Assembly (NCBI GenBank): GCA_964347345.1
Contig: CAYFYB010000002.1
Span: 1-64,000 of the forward strand
Direction: 5' to 3'
Length of the DNA stretch: 64,000 bases
DNA from: JAJISG01 sp964347345
GTDB lineage: Archaea; Thermoplasmatota; Thermoplasmata; RBG-16-68-12; JAJISG01
Shown in pieces: positions 16,153-24,625 of this stretch. The position numbers and the translations under genes were made by a program. Positions within the stretch are counted from its first letter, which is position 1, and the number at the start of each line of letters is the position of its first letter. The notes under the pieces were generated by a model. That model saw nothing but the letters and a program-made list of their open reading frames with translations, had not been told where the DNA came from and searched no databases.

Positions 16153-17177
16153 CGGGACCCACTCTCAGCGCCCTTTCCCTTCGGCCTCCTGAGGATTGAA
16201 CGGAGGGATCTTCCGATGATCCAGGGCATCGCCGCTCGCCTCGATACTCGCACCTCTCGAAAGGCATCGTCGATCCGCTTCCACTCCTCATGTGTCAGGC
16301 GCCAGTCCAAGGCTCCGGCGATATCCTCTACATGGGATACCTTCTTGACGCCTGGAATTGGAAGGACTGAGGGTGACCGTATTAGCCAGTTGAGAGCAAC
16401 TTGCACCGGACTTTTCTCCCTGGCCGATGCGACCTGTCTCAGGACCTCAAGGGCAGGCTCTGCCCTCCGAAGGTTGCCCGGGGCAAACAGGGAGTTGATG
16501 GATCGTACCAAGTCCCTCGGCAGGGAGTCTCGTGAGTACTTGCCAGTAAGCAGGCCCTGACCCAGGGGGCTGTAAGCTATCAATGTCACGCGTTCCCGCT
16601 GAACATAGGGGAGAAGCTTCCGTTCTGGCTTGCGACGAAGGAGGCTGTAGTGCACCTGGTTCGACACTATATCCTCAGATGCCAGGGCCTCCCTTGCCTT
16701 CTGAAGTCCTCTCACTCCCACGTTGGACACGCCGATATAGCGGACCTTCCCCTTTCGTACCAGGCGCTCCATGGACCGGACCAGGCGGCCGATGGGGAGG
16801 AAGGGGTTGGGGAAGTGGAGCTGGTATAGGTCGATGGTGTTAGTCCCTAGACGTCGGAGGCTCGCCTCAGCCGCCTTCTCTACCCCCCGCGCAGTTGCGT
16901 GCGACGGTAGGACCTTCGTCGCAATGAACACCTGTTCCCGCCGCCCGTTCAGCATCTCTCCGATGAGCGCTTCAGAGCGGCCACCACCGTAGGCCTCCGC
17001 GGTGTCAAAGAGGTCTATTCCCAGCTCAAGGGCCCTGTCAAAAGCCTTCCGGACGTCGCTCTTGTGGTAGGCCAGGTCCCATCCCCAGGCGTAGCTTCCC
17101 CACTGCCACGTGCCGATCCCTATTGCAGAAACCTTCTCTCCGGTCCTTCCGAGCTGAACTTTCTCTACCGTGGACAA
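16149..17177 (-). CDS. aldo/keto reductase
   Basis: A TIM-barrel NAD(P)H-dependent reductase (342 aa). It starts VEKVQLGRTGEKVSAIGIG and holds the catalytic tetrad: Asp in ELGIDLFDTAEAYGGG with Tyr just after, Lys in VFIATKVLP and His in YQLHFPN. The NADP site is near YSPLGQGLLTGKY and IPGVKK. A TTG at 17177 with GGGAGG upstream is the best start; a longer reading to 17342 would run beyond the ribosome site. It overlaps the methyltransferase-C39 gene by four bases. Substrate unknown. Confidence 0.87.
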   Translation of the reverse strand: MSTVEKVQLGRTGEKVSAIGIGTWQWGSYAWGWDLAYHKSDVRKAFDRALELGIDLFDTAEAYGGGRSEALIGEMLNGRREQVFIATKVLPSHATARGVEKAAEASLRRLGTNTIDLYQLHFPNPFLPIGRLVRSMERLVRKGKVRYIGVSNVGVRGLQKAREALASEDIVSNQVHYSLLRRKPERKLLPYVQRERVTLIAYSPLGQGLLTGKYSRDSLPRDLVRSINSLFAPGNLRRAEPALEVLRQVASAREKSPVQVALNWLIRSPSVLPIPGVKKVSHVEDIAGALDWRLTHEEWKRIDDAFREVRVSRRAAMPWIIGRSLRSILRRPKGKGAESGSR

Positions 17178-17360
17178 CGTACCTCCCTCGACGTCTACTA
17201 TATCACCAGATGTCCGAAGCATGGGTGGGGTCCGATTTCCCCAGTGTCGGGAATAAGCGAGTCCATACGATGAAGATTTCTTGATGGATTTAAGGTCTTG
17301 GTCCGCAAAGAGTTTAGGAGGGGAGGAACTCCCTGAGCCCAACCACGCCGTGGGGTAAGG

Positions 17361-18047
17361 ATGCCCTCAGCAAACGCCCATGCCACAGCAAACAGACGCC
17401 TAAAGGTAATGATATCAGATTTCGATGGGACCATAGTGAGGGAGGACATCGCCGAGCTCGTCCTTAAACGGTTCAGTGCAGGAGGATGGGAGCTCTACGA
17501 CCTCCTCCTAAGGGAAGGCAAGATAGGTCTCGAAGAATGTCTCTCCGAGCAGTATCGGACCATAAGGGCCAGATCCAGGAAGGGGATATTGACGGAGATA
17601 GCGGCCCACTGCGACCTCCGAGAGGGGGCCACCGAGCTAATGGGGCTCTGCGATAAGGTGGGCATACCCTTCGTGATTGCGAGCGGGGGTCTGGACTTCT
17701 GCATCCGGCACGTACTCAGAGCGTTCAGACCGGGGCTCGTAACGCTAATCTGTCCGAAGACTCGCTTCACCAAAATGGGCATCGAGGTGACCTTTCCGAA
17801 GGGGTTCCGAAGGGATGGCCCTATGGACTTCAAGGAAGCCCTGGTCGCCCATTACAAGCAGGACGGGTACAAGGTGATCTACATTGGCGACGGCGTGAGT
17901 GACTTTGGAGCCGCCCGCAGGTCTGACGAGGTCTTCGCCATCAAAGGCTCAGCCTTGGAGAGAAGGTGCGTCGACGGTCATCTCCGCTTCACTTCGGTCG
18001 ACGACTTCTGGCCCATCATCAGATCTGTAAGGGAATCGACCTTGTAA
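17361..18047 (+). CDS. HAD-superfamily phosphatase (MtnX/SerB-like)
   Basis: A 228-residue haloacid dehalogenase-type hydrolase. Motif I is DFDGTIV (near residue 20), motif II ASGG (near 107), motif III Lys in the KEALVAHYKQDGYK region and motif IV GDGVSDFGAA (near 177). The insert and order resemble phosphoserine phosphatase and the methionine-salvage enzyme MtnX. No other methionine-salvage gene is nearby, so the substrate remains open. Confidence 0.83.
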   Translation: MPSANAHATANRRLKVMISDFDGTIVREDIAELVLKRFSAGGWELYDLLLREGKIGLEECLSEQYRTIRARSRKGILTEIAAHCDLREGATELMGLCDKVGIPFVIASGGLDFCIRHVLRAFRPGLVTLICPKTRFTKMGIEVTFPKGFRRDGPMDFKEALVAHYKQDGYKVIYIGDGVSDFGAARRSDEVFAIKGSALERRCVDGHLRFTSVDDFWPIIRSVRESTL

Positions 18048-18104
18048 GCGAGGGAGCCACGAAGGTCTAAATCCGTTCGAGTCATACCAAGCTTGGACAT
18101 AGCC

Positions 18105-18212
18105 ATGAGGGTCGACTTTCATCATGGCCTTCATATCGCGACCCTGAGGATCCTCTTCGTCGCCGTGACCTTTGCTTCGAAGCTGCCGCGAATGGGCGCC
18201 CGGGAGGGATGA
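18105..18212 (+). CDS. possible 35-residue peptide before the DUF420 gene
   Basis: An ATG at 18105 opens a short frame (starting MRVDFHHGLHIATLRILFVA) that ends one base before the GTG of the DUF420 gene. It has a hydrophobic middle and basic end. A TATA-like GTCTAAATCC lies about 38 bases upstream. It may be a small membrane peptide, a leader peptide coupling translation to DUF420, or chance. Confidence 0.25.
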   Translation: MRVDFHHGLHIATLRILFVAVTFASKLPRMGAREG

Positions 18213-18213
18213 A

Positions 18214-18768
18214 GTGGGCTGGAGCCTGAAGGAGATGCCAGGCTTCTGGGTGGGAGGCCTGAGCCTCATTATCTACCTCGTCCTGGGCTATCTCCTCCTT
18301 GGGGCCAGAGGAGATCCCGTCGCCCCATGGCTCAGGCAACCCCTCTCTGTGGCCACCGCCTCCGCCAATGCCCTCACGCTGTTCCTCCTGGGGGCCGGAT
18401 GGTTCTTCATAAGGGCGGGGAATCCTCGGCGTCACAGGCTCCTCATGATACTGGCCCTTCTCTCGATATCAGCCTTCCTCATCCTCTACGTCACAAGGCA
18501 GTATCTAGTGGGCACCCTGGAGTTCGGTGGCCCCGACTCCCTCTACTACTTCGTGTACCTGCCCCTCCTAATCCCCCATCTAGCGATATCGGCTGCTTGC
18601 GTACCTCCAGTCCTCTACAACGCTATAGTCGGCCTGACTAGGGAGATGGGTGAGGTGCGCAAGACCATCCACCCCCGGGTGGGCAGGATTGCCATTCCAC
18701 TATGGATGCTGAGCTCAGGCCAGGGACTGGTGATCTTCGCCCTTCTCCAGTACTACGCCGTGGTGTGA
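18214..18768 (+). CDS. DUF420-like membrane protein
   Basis: A 184-residue protein with five or six membrane helices. His in the fifth-helix region LIPHLAISAACVPPVLYNAI and the late HPRVGRIAIPLWMLSSGQGL resemble DUF420 (YozB) proteins, often found beside haem-copper oxidase assembly genes. No oxidase subunit is visible in this window. The GTG at 18214 follows GGGAGGG. The next gene, 97 bases on, is also a histidine-containing membrane protein. Confidence 0.65.
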   Translation: MGWSLKEMPGFWVGGLSLIIYLVLGYLLLGARGDPVAPWLRQPLSVATASANALTLFLLGAGWFFIRAGNPRRHRLLMILALLSISAFLILYVTRQYLVGTLEFGGPDSLYYFVYLPLLIPHLAISAACVPPVLYNAIVGLTREMGEVRKTIHPRVGRIAIPLWMLSSGQGLVIFALLQYYAVV

Positions 18769-18865
18769 GATACCAGTCTTCGGGAAGGGTAGCATTCGAT
18801 GGGCGAGAAAGGACGAAGTATATGAAGCCGATACCCGAAAGGACGCCAGCCCAGCCCACGGTTGA

Positions 18866-19568
18866 GTGATAGTGAGACGTTGGAATAGAAAGCCGCTGAC
18901 GGTCCCTTTCATGCTCCTAGGGATCCTCTCCCTGATATTCGCGCTATACGCAGGGCTACTGCGTCTGGAGTGGAGCATTCCCCCCTTCCCTCCCAGCCTT
19001 ACAGGAGTGCACGCGCCCCTGCTTCTCTCCGGGTTTCTAGGAACCCTCATCGGGTTAGAGAGGGCTGTGGCATTGGACAAGTCGTGGGCGTATCTGGGCC
19101 CAGTGTTGAGAGGTCATGGGGGCCTTGCTCTAATCCTGGGCTTCCGCAACTTGGGAGGAATCAGGGTCCTCATGGGCAGCCTGGTGCTAGTGACAACCCT
19201 TGGCTTCATGCTGTATCGGCGGCCCCAGGCCTTCATGGCCGTCATGGTCCTGGGGGCCACTGCGTGGGTCGTCGGGAACGGCCTGTGGCTCATGGGATGG
19301 CTTCGTCTTCTCCATGATATTCGCCCACGCCCCCATCATCTTCCCCTCGGTCCTTGGCCTGTCAGTTCAGTACAGCGGGACTTTCTACGTGCATGTTGCC
19401 GTGCTCCACATCTCACCCCTGCTGAGGGTGGGAGGTGACCTATCGGCCTGGTCACCCGGACGCATGTGGGGTGGAATGCCTAACGCCGCAGCCATCTTGC
19501 TGTTCCTGGTGAACACTCTGAGGATGTCCGTACGCTGTCAGGAACCCACAAGACCTTCCACGGGTTGA
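18866..19568 (+). pseudogene. NnrS-like polytopic membrane protein with a frameshift
   Basis: From GTG 18866 the frame encodes helices with GVHAPLLLSGFLGTLIGLER and runs to WVVGNGLWLMGW, then degenerates. One base over, the protein continues FVFSMIFAHAPIIFPSVLG, YVHVAVLHISPLLRVGGDL and WGGMPNAAAILLFLVNTLRM to a stop at 19568. A single extra base at about 19298-19303 explains the break; the intact protein would be about 233 residues with seven or so helices. The histidines and GxER motif recall NnrS-like proteins, but this is tentative. Confidence 0.6.
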
Positions 19569-19615
19569 TGGAAGGACCCTCGCGGCCTCCGAGGGAGACG
19601 TGAGGGGAACACACT

Positions 19616-21013
19616 TCAATCTGTCATCCACTTTTCATGGAAGAGAAAGTCCCTCTTCATGTCGTGCCAATGCCGGCTGCTCATATAACGCTCGGGAAGC
19701 ACCGTCTTGAGGTATTCCACATATTCCTCTCTTTCAATGGGCCTGCTTCCTCGCATGAGTGGGTGGCCATCCAGGTCGTAAGGGAGGTACACATATCCTA
19801 GGCGCCCTGTATCCGGGTCCCGCTCTCTGAAGTCTGCAAACTCCTTCAGCCCTCTGAATCGGAAGAATCTCCTGTCCGGGAGGCGCAGGAGGTCTTCTGG
19901 ACCGAGCCCGCTCACCACCTCCCCTCTCCCTTGGATGCGGTTCAAAATCTGCTCGGCTCCCCGCCTGTCGCATCCCGACCTCGCCATGATGACGGCCAGG
20001 TTGACCTCCCGCACCTTACCCTTGACCTCCCGGATGTAGATGGCCTGGGCCTCGGCGTTGCCAAGGGTCTTGAATACCCCCTTCACATGCTGGCCGCTCA
20101 GTTCGCTGCCGAACATCTCCAGGCCCCTGGGAAACCACATGTTCACCGTCCTCTGCAGTTCCCCCATTCCGAAGTTGCCGCCGTCCTGGATGGCGGCCAC
20201 GGCGATGGCCTTCATGAGTCGCTCTCCCGCTGCCAGGTGGTAAGACTCCTCCATCCAGCGCATGAAAGGCATGCTGAGGGCCATGGGAGCGTACAGGAAG
20301 TGGTGCTGCATTTCCAGCTGATACTTGCCCACCCTGTCGATCAGAGCTAGGAAGGTCGCGGTGTCTAAGAGACTTCTGAACTCGATGTTGAAGGCGTCTA
20401 GGACATGCTCCCCAGGGCGCGTGGCGAAAAGCTCCTCCAGGGTCTCGGAGGCGAAACGATGGCCGTCCCGTTGATCCCATGTGGGGTCCAGGGTGAGGAC
20501 GCCAGCCATCTGATAGTGATGGCGCAGTTCCTCCACGCACACTCGCTTGGCGGCGAAGCTGATGGATTCAATGCTATGGCTGTCACCATCCGTCCTGTGG
20601 ATGCCTTCCACAAGTTCGCCATCCATTCCCGTGAAGCCGCCCCTGTCGAGCCGCGAGTACACCATGCGGTGCTGCTGGATGCTGCCCAGTTCGGTGGAAG
20701 CCTGGGCCTTGATGATTCTCAATGCTAACTGAAAGCGGACATCGTCCATCTCCTCTGCTCGGTGAACGCGACGGCCAAGGTCAGCGGTCTCTCGGGTGGC
20801 CCCCACTACCTTGGAGGCAAAGTTCCCAAAGGCGTCGGGTTTGGCAAAGATGACGGAGAGGTTCGTTGGAGATAGGTTGGGATAGAAACGCTTCCAGTTG
20901 TGGACGTCTGAGACCTCAGGGAGTTCAGGGAAGTAGGTGTCCTGCCATTGATTCGCCTCTTCTTGCCAACTCCCGGGCAGGGGCTCCAGGCGGAAGCCGT
21001 CGAAGAGGGCCAT
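19616..21013 (-). CDS. BoxB/PaaA-like di-iron epoxidase subunit
   Basis: A large ferritin-like protein (465 aa) matching the size of benzoyl-CoA 2,3-epoxidase BoxB rather than the shorter PaaA. Likely iron ligands are Glu108 (ASTELGSIQQH), Glu162/His165 (VEELRHHYQM), an acid in DRVGKYQLEMQHHF, and Glu256/His259 (MEESYHLAAG), giving the two ExxH motifs of di-iron oxygenases. Such enzymes epoxidise aromatic CoA thioesters using oxygen. No BoxA-like reductase, BoxC hydrolase or PaaBCDE gene lies nearby, so the substrate and partners are unknown. Confidence 0.72.
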   Translation of the reverse strand: MALFDGFRLEPLPGSWQEEANQWQDTYFPELPEVSDVHNWKRFYPNLSPTNLSVIFAKPDAFGNFASKVVGATRETADLGRRVHRAEEMDDVRFQLALRIIKAQASTELGSIQQHRMVYSRLDRGGFTGMDGELVEGIHRTDGDSHSIESISFAAKRVCVEELRHHYQMAGVLTLDPTWDQRDGHRFASETLEELFATRPGEHVLDAFNIEFRSLLDTATFLALIDRVGKYQLEMQHHFLYAPMALSMPFMRWMEESYHLAAGERLMKAIAVAAIQDGGNFGMGELQRTVNMWFPRGLEMFGSELSGQHVKGVFKTLGNAEAQAIYIREVKGKVREVNLAVIMARSGCDRRGAEQILNRIQGRGEVVSGLGPEDLLRLPDRRFFRFRGLKEFADFRERDPDTGRLGYVYLPYDLDGHPLMRGSRPIEREEYVEYLKTVLPERYMSSRHWHDMKRDFLFHEKWMTD

Positions 21014-21086
21014 CGCTACGATATAGCTGTTATGTGATTAGAAGGTTTTGGACATGCTCCAACCCCAAAGCTAGATATGCGGGAGG

Positions 21087-21365
21087 ATGATGCGCCGTCT
21101 CCGTGGAAACGTCCCCGCCGTCCTTCTCCTGGCAGAGGCCGTCGAAGGGACTGGGGGCCCATTCTCATGTAGCTGGCCCTCGCCAGCAGCTCCACCTGGG
21201 TGGAACGCCACCCTCATCCTCGCGGCCAAAGTCATAGTGGTACAGTCAGCTGCCCGGGACGAGGTGGAGGTTTCGCCGAGGGACTTCATGAAGGCCGGGG
21301 TTCCGGTGACGATGGTTACCCTCGTCGTCTCCACCCTCCTCCTCTCCTTCCTGCTGCCATTCTGA
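21087..21365 (+). pseudogene. C-terminal remnant of an anion or Na+ permease
   Basis: The last part of this 92-residue frame (ARDEVEVSPRDFMKAGVPVT, then a final helix ending LLLSFLLPF) looks like the extreme C-terminus of an ArsB/NhaD/SLC13-type permease, where this motif precedes the last membrane helix. The other 350-400 residues are absent: upstream sequence is the start region of the divergent BoxB-like gene. It is best read as the stump of a deleted transporter gene. Confidence 0.45.
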
Positions 21366-21408
21366 GAAGGCACTCCAGGCCTGGTGAGCAGTAGGAATGT
21401 GGGTCCGG

Positions 21409-22347
21409 TCACGGACGTTCGGACTTTGGTGATGAGACCGCCTCCGGAATGCCTTCCGTGGGGGCCTTGCCCTTCCACGAGTAGATGGCGATCCCGGCCA
21501 AGGTGACGATGGCCCCCATGCCCGCCATGGGGTGCAGAGCCTCCGAGGCCACAGCGTACCCCAGAAGCAGGGCCACAATCGGGATGATGAAAGTGATGAA
21601 GGACATCGTCGTCACAGGAATCGTCTTGAGGAGGCGCAGGTAGCCCACGAAAGCCACCACGGAACCCAGGACGGCGAGGTAGAGGATGGATAGAACGCCT
21701 TCTGGCCATCCTGGGGCTTCCAAAGGCTCTCCCGCCCCCAAAGACCACAGCAACAGGCCAGTGGCGCCGATGGCCATCGCGACAGCGTTCCACGTGTATG
21801 GGCTGGCATGACGGCCCCATCTCTTCATGGCAACGGAAGCGGCGGAAGCACAGGTGGCACTCAAGACCACGGCCAGCATCGGCAGGATTTTTTCTGGGCC
21901 CACCTTCCCTAGTTCACCGCTGAAGACCAGGACGATGCCCCCAAAGCCCATGGTGATTCCCGCCACCTTCACCGCGGTCAGCCTCTCCTCCTGGATCACG
22001 CCGTGGGCAATCAGCGCTGTCTGGAAAGGCATGGTGGCGAAGAGGACGGCCGCCAACGCTGATTCCACGCCATTTGCCTCGGCCCAGTAGATGAGGCCGT
22101 AGTCGAAGGTGAACATGACGATACCCACGAAGAGGACAACGCTCCACTCCAGCCTTCCGCGGGGCCACGGGGCACGTACACCGAGGGAGAATACGACGAG
22201 GAGCGTCGCTGCAATGAGGAAGCGGAGGGAGGCCGCCAGGAGAGGCGGCGCACCCTCTAGACCGATCTTGATGGCCAGCCATGTGCTCCCCCAGATGATG
22301 CATAGCATGCCATAGATGCCGTACTCTATCGACGAACGGCCACTCAC
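21409..22347 (-). CDS. EamA/DMT-family transporter
   Basis: A ten-helix drug/metabolite transporter (312 aa) with two EamA repeats: the first starts YGMLCIIWGSTWLAIKIGLE, the second near SATCASAASVAMKRWGRH. The end TFIIPIVALLLGYAVASEAL is typical. The GTG at 22347 overlaps the stop of the short frame before it as GTGA, so it is last in a coupled chain of three. A second EamA gene lies at 34987-35919. Substrate unknown. Confidence 0.87.
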   Translation of the reverse strand: MSGRSSIEYGIYGMLCIIWGSTWLAIKIGLEGAPPLLAASLRFLIAATLLVVFSLGVRAPWPRGRLEWSVVLFVGIVMFTFDYGLIYWAEANGVESALAAVLFATMPFQTALIAHGVIQEERLTAVKVAGITMGFGGIVLVFSGELGKVGPEKILPMLAVVLSATCASAASVAMKRWGRHASPYTWNAVAMAIGATGLLLWSLGAGEPLEAPGWPEGVLSILYLAVLGSVVAFVGYLRLLKTIPVTTMSFITFIIPIVALLLGYAVASEALHPMAGMGAIVTLAGIAIYSWKGKAPTEGIPEAVSSPKSERP

Positions 22348-22516
22348 GCGTCCACCGAGGCGATGGTCTCGAAAAAGCTTTCGTTCGTCCAGACGGAGTT
22401 CTCTTCGCACACCACCAAAGACCCAAGCGGTCTCGGTAGAATGTGAAGGCCTCCTCCATGTCATACCCATCGATGACTACGTGGCCGATGCCCTGAACAG
22501 TCTGGCTACGGATCAC
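22344..22516 (-). pseudogene. short VOC-like gene with a frameshift
   Basis: A GTG at 22516, overlapping the stop of the gene before it (GTGA), opens a frame reading GIGHVVIDGYDMEEAFTFYR, the first strand and helix of a glyoxalase/VOC domain. After RDRLGL the frame offset by one base continues VVCEENSVWTNESFFETIAS and stops on the GTGA of the transporter start. The 173-base length is one short of a whole number of codons. The product would be only 57 residues, under half a VOC domain, so it is a remnant or a reduced protein. Confidence 0.5.
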
Positions 22517-23202
22517 GCCCTTCTGGATATCGTGTCCAACACTGCAACATAGTCCTCCAGGGAGAACCCTGGGGAAGAGCCGATGGCCTGGCGGATGGAG
22601 AGGGAGGCGGAGGTGACCCAGCAGGCGTTGAGAATCCCCACCCTAGCCAGTAGCCCCCGCTCCAACGTGAACGACGACCCCAGGTTCACTCCCACAAGGT
22701 AGGCCGCTTGCGCCATGCGCGCCCAGTCTGCCGACCCTGGGACGCCCTTCCCTTGCAGGAAGGTGGCCAACTTGCCCGCGTAGGTGTCGAAGTCCACCTT
22801 GCCGCCCTCCCACTCCTGCACGTACTCGAAGCAGCCAGCGTTGGCGCAGACCCCGATGGTGACGCTTCCCACCACATCCCGCAACCGCTTGCTGGTGGAC
22901 TCGAAATCCTCGCGCTTGAGGTCCTCCGTCGCTGCAGTGAGGTAAAAGGCGTGGGACAACATCTCAAAGAGGGCCTCCCCGGCTCCCTCCGCCTTCCCGA
23001 TAGCCAGGTCCCTGGCTAGGGTCTCCGCGGCACGAGACAGCTTGCCTCCAACCTTCAGGAAGGCGTCCAGGTCCCTGGCGTCTCTGACCAGGTTGTCGAT
23101 CAGCCTCTTGGAGTCCCCCTTCCATCCTGGGTGCCAGAGAAAGTCGTGAAGCTGCCTCCCGTCCTCAGAGAGTCTCTTGTCAATCTCGGAAAAGGTCGCC
23201 AT
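22513..23202 (-). CDS. helical protein of unknown function
   Basis: A 229-residue, mostly helical protein that I do not recognise. It contains a Cys pair in TIGVCANAGCFEYV near residue 120 and hydrophobic helices near residues 165-215 (AYLVGVNLGSSFTLERGLLA), not long enough to be certain membrane segments. It is first in a three-gene chain in which each gene overlaps the next by GTGA, followed by the VOC remnant and the EamA transporter. A TATA box (CTTTAAAC on the minus strand, 23233-23240) is about 30 bases before the ATG. Confidence 0.65.
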   Translation of the reverse strand: MATFSEIDKRLSEDGRQLHDFLWHPGWKGDSKRLIDNLVRDARDLDAFLKVGGKLSRAAETLARDLAIGKAEGAGEALFEMLSHAFYLTAATEDLKREDFESTSKRLRDVVGSVTIGVCANAGCFEYVQEWEGGKVDFDTYAGKLATFLQGKGVPGSADWARMAQAAYLVGVNLGSSFTLERGLLARVGILNACWVTSASLSIRQAIGSSPGFSLEDYVAVLDTISRRA

Positions 23203-23505
23203 GATGTCCCCCGATTGCTAAGGCTGGCGGTTGTTTAAAGGCTTATCCCGCGGCGAGAGCCTCCAAGGCAAGAGCGTTGAGACCCAAGAGGTAACATACG
23301 TTCCTCCGTTCCCATTATACTCGCCAGCTCTAGTTGCAGCCAATGGAATCACACTGCGGCTCGCCTGGGCTTTGCCATCCAGAATTGCGGGGATGCTCAA
23401 GACGACTGCCCTCATACAAGCACGTGAAGGCCCCCCCCCAAAGACCCTATGCCACCGACCACCTATCACCGTTCGGTGGACTGGGCTTTATGGAAGGCGC
23501 AGGGG
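23203..23505. other. intergenic stretch, 303 bases
   Basis: Apart from the minus-strand TATA box at 23233-23240 for the gene starting at 23202, I see no gene, RNA or repeat here. Short frames on both strands lack ribosome sites and recognisable sequence. Confidence 0.5.
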
Positions 23506-23859
23506 CTAGCGCCTGTTAAGGGCGATGGCCTCTCGGACCCACGCCTGAATAACCTCGGGTTGAACGTCCTCCTTGGACCTCACTTTCAGGTGTCTCATGC
23601 CCTTTCCAGTTCCTTCAAGCAGTCCATCGGAATCTGTCAGCGCGGACCCCCGGAAGAACTGGAGCCTCAGATAGTCCTCGTGGTCGTTGATGGAGCAGAC
23701 GTTCCCATCCTTCACGTAGGTAGGGAAGCCCCACTTGACTGTCTCCTCCACGGGCCCGGCCTCAAGGATCAGCCGGCGGAGGACCTCAGCCAGAGGTCGC
23801 AGTTTGGCGTCCAGCCTGATGAGGTAGGCCCCTACGCTCTTCCCCTCGTTCTGTTTCAT
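23506..23859 (-). CDS. DUF1801 (YdhG-like) protein
   Basis: A compact protein of 117 aa with the DUF1801 pattern: an N-terminal helix region with LRRLILEAGPVEETVKWGFP, then YVKDGNVCSINDHEDYLRLQ, FFRGSALTD and GKGMRHLKVRSKEDV. The fold is related to YjbR/CyaY-like proteins; the family's role is uncertain (iron chaperone has been suggested for YdhG). It stands alone, facing the PPOX gene. Confidence 0.82.
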   Translation of the reverse strand: MKQNEGKSVGAYLIRLDAKLRPLAEVLRRLILEAGPVEETVKWGFPTYVKDGNVCSINDHEDYLRLQFFRGSALTDSDGLLEGTGKGMRHLKVRSKEDVQPEVIQAWVREAIALNRR

Positions 23860-24055
23860 GCTCTCGCCTTGACAATGGTCCTCCTTGCCTTAACTCTCTC
23901 GCTGAGAACTCGATCACTCAGTCGGGCTGAAGGCCAGTGAAGAGTGCAACAGCTCCACCTCCTGTGACCTGAAACCGCGACCAAGCCCATTGGCCGAGAC
24001 CCGGAAGTAGGTCCCCGATGACGAAACCTGGGCCACACGGGAGCATTGGTCAAAG

Positions 24056-24063
24056 GGTTTAAC
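24056..24063 (+). promoter_or_regulatory. TATA box for the PPOX gene
   Basis: GGTTTAAC is centred 27 bases before the ATG at 24086, the classic spacing for a leaderless archaeal message. The rest of the gap 23860-24085 shows nothing clear. Confidence 0.5.
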
Positions 24064-24085
24064 TCCCTCTCGCCTACGACCATCG

Positions 24086-24472
24086 ATGACCGCCAAGCTG
24101 ACAGAGAAAGCAGTTCGTCTGATTGAAGGCAAGAACTTCGCTCACCTAGCTACCCTCATGCCGGACGGTTCACCCCACGTGAGCCCCATGTGGCTGGACA
24201 GGGAGGGCGACTTCATCATGATGAACACGGCCCAGGGCCGTGTCAAGTGTCGGAACGTCCTGAGAGATCCGAGGGTGGCCATCTCCATCAACGACCAGAA
24301 AGACCCGTACGACAGGGTGATCATAACCGGACGCGTGGTGGAGGTCACCACCGAGGGGGCGCGGGATCACATCAGCCGCTTGTCCAGGAAGTATACTGGA
24401 ACCAGCTTCCAGCTAATCCCAGGGCAGGTCCGGGTGATCCTACGGATCGAGCCCGAAAGGGTGATCGACTGA
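24086..24472 (+). CDS. PPOX-class flavin/F420-dependent oxidoreductase
   Basis: A split-barrel protein (128 aa) of the pyridoxamine 5'-phosphate oxidase superfamily. Seen: NFAHLATLMPDGSPHVSPMW near residue 18, DFIMMNTAQGRVKCRNVLRD with the cofactor-binding basic residues, VAISI and the closing IEPERV. This pattern is typical of small F420H2- or FMN-binding reductases in archaea and actinobacteria; which cofactor is used cannot be told here. Confidence 0.83.
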   Translation: MTAKLTEKAVRLIEGKNFAHLATLMPDGSPHVSPMWLDREGDFIMMNTAQGRVKCRNVLRDPRVAISINDQKDPYDRVIITGRVVEVTTEGARDHISRLSRKYTGTSFQLIPGQVRVILRIEPERVID

Positions 24473-24541
24473 TGATGCAGGTGGTCGCCCGAATTGTCAC
24501 AACACCGGGAATCCTGAAGCGGATGAGGAATAACCTTTGGC

Positions 24542-24560
24542 GTGCACAGTGCACGTGCAC
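24542..24560 (+). promoter_or_regulatory. triple GTGCAC element upstream of the M3 peptidase gene
   Basis: The palindrome GTGCAC occurs three times in 19 bases (24542-24547, 24549-24554, 24555-24560). It lies about 22 bases before the TATA-like GGTATAT (24582-24588), in the place where archaeal activators or repressors often bind. No regulator gene is adjacent. Operator function is an inference. Confidence 0.4.
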
Positions 24561-24579
24561 CCGCAATCAGGCAAAGCCT

Positions 24580-24589
24580 TAGGTATATC
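24580..24589 (+). promoter_or_regulatory. TATA box for the M3 peptidase gene
   Basis: TAGGTATATC lies about 41 bases before the ATG at 24626 and supports that start over the in-frame extension to 24542, which would begin inside the operator-like repeats. Confidence 0.5.
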
Positions 24590-24625
24590 GGCGGGCATTC
24601 TTCGACTCCGCTCAGAGGGTGTACT

